Shown: in pieces, positions 5,939 through 6,084 of the stretch
Layout: every line of letters begins with the position of its first letter
Position numbering within the stretch: the first letter of the stretch is position 1
NCBI GenBank assembly: GCA_030592465.1
Contig: JAUVJB010000189.1
Location: 1-6,084, forward strand
Direction of reading: 5' to 3'
Length of the DNA: 6,084 nt
Source: Bacteroidota bacterium
GTDB taxonomy: Bacteria; Bacteroidota; Bacteroidia; Bacteroidales; B39-G9
Notes under the pieces: model-generated
Databases searched by the model: none
What the model was told of the DNA's origin: nothing
The model's input: only the letters and a program-made list of their open reading frames with translations
Translations under genes and position numbers: made by a program

Positions 5939-6078
5939 GTTCAGTCTAAAAAGGTGAAAAAGTACGTCATTGCGAGGAACGAAGCAATCTATGTCTCTGT
6001 ATTTCAGACGATTGAGATTGCCGCTCCGCCAGCTGGCGGATCGCAATGACGAAAGCACCCTTTTTATACTGAACTCAT
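5935..6078. repeat. 144-bp nested inverted repeat, MITE-like or composite terminator
   Basis: The outer arms 5935-5956 and 6056-6078 are inverted copies, beginning ATGAGTTCAGT on the left and ending ACTGAACTCAT on the right, matching at 21 of 22 positions with one mismatch and one bulged base. Inside, CGTCATTGCGA (5965-5975) pairs perfectly with TCGCAATGACG (6041-6051), GCAATCT (5984-5990) with AGATTGC (6015-6021), and 6025-6040 is a 16-bp perfect palindrome centred on AGCT. The CGTCATTGCGA...GCAATCT core resembles palindromic repeats I recall from many bacterial genomes. The outer arms carry an A-run on the left and a T-run on the right (AAAAAGG / CCCTTTTT), so the structure can serve as a transcription terminator. 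No encoded protein and no clear target-site duplication are seen. Mobility is inference. Confidence 0.75.
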
Positions 6079-6084
6079 TTATAA

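Overview
This AT-rich window (estimated by eye at well under 35% G+C in the genes) most likely comes from a member of the Bacteroidota. The reasons are the lack of clear Shine-Dalgarno sequences, a LytS-type kinase with a LytTR response regulator, a secreted transglutaminase-like protein, a large TPR / membrane / helix-turn-helix regulator, and intergenic palindromes of a kind I recall from that phylum. No rRNA, tRNA, CRISPR array, transposase or phage gene is visible. All four confident genes lie on the + strand.

Layout. Bases 1-354 are non-coding and hold a stem-loop repeat (141-220, with flanking copies reaching 133-240). Bases 355-1398 encode a four-helix membrane histidine kinase of the LytS/YesM type. 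A 94-bp gap with two small hairpins leads to a secreted transglutaminase-like protein (1493-2635). A 349-bp gap (2636-2984) is packed with repeats: a decamer array whose core is TAGTCATT, an imperfect hairpin, a 16-bp perfect palindrome and a short direct repeat. Bases 2985-3734 encode a LytTR-type response regulator. A 263-bp gap (3735-3997) contains one weak 50-codon reading frame. Bases 3998-5938 encode a predicted inner-membrane regulator with nine 40-residue TPR units, one transmembrane helix and a C-terminal DNA-binding domain. The window ends with a 144-bp nested inverted repeat (5935-6078) whose left arm contains that gene's stop codon.

How the genes may work together. The kinase and LytTR regulator are the usual partners of one two-component system, but here the secreted transglutaminase-like gene and a repeat-rich spacer separate them. 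The TPR protein looks like a one-component membrane-tethered transcription factor: TPRs probably outside the cytoplasmic membrane, DNA-binding domain inside. The simplest reading is a signalling neighbourhood with one envelope protein in it. Functional coupling is inferred from position and strand only. No established defence, secretion or biosynthetic system is recognisable. The parts that ordinary genes do not explain are the repeats: the nested terminal hairpin, the helically spaced decamers ahead of the LytTR gene, and the stem-loop ahead of the kinase.
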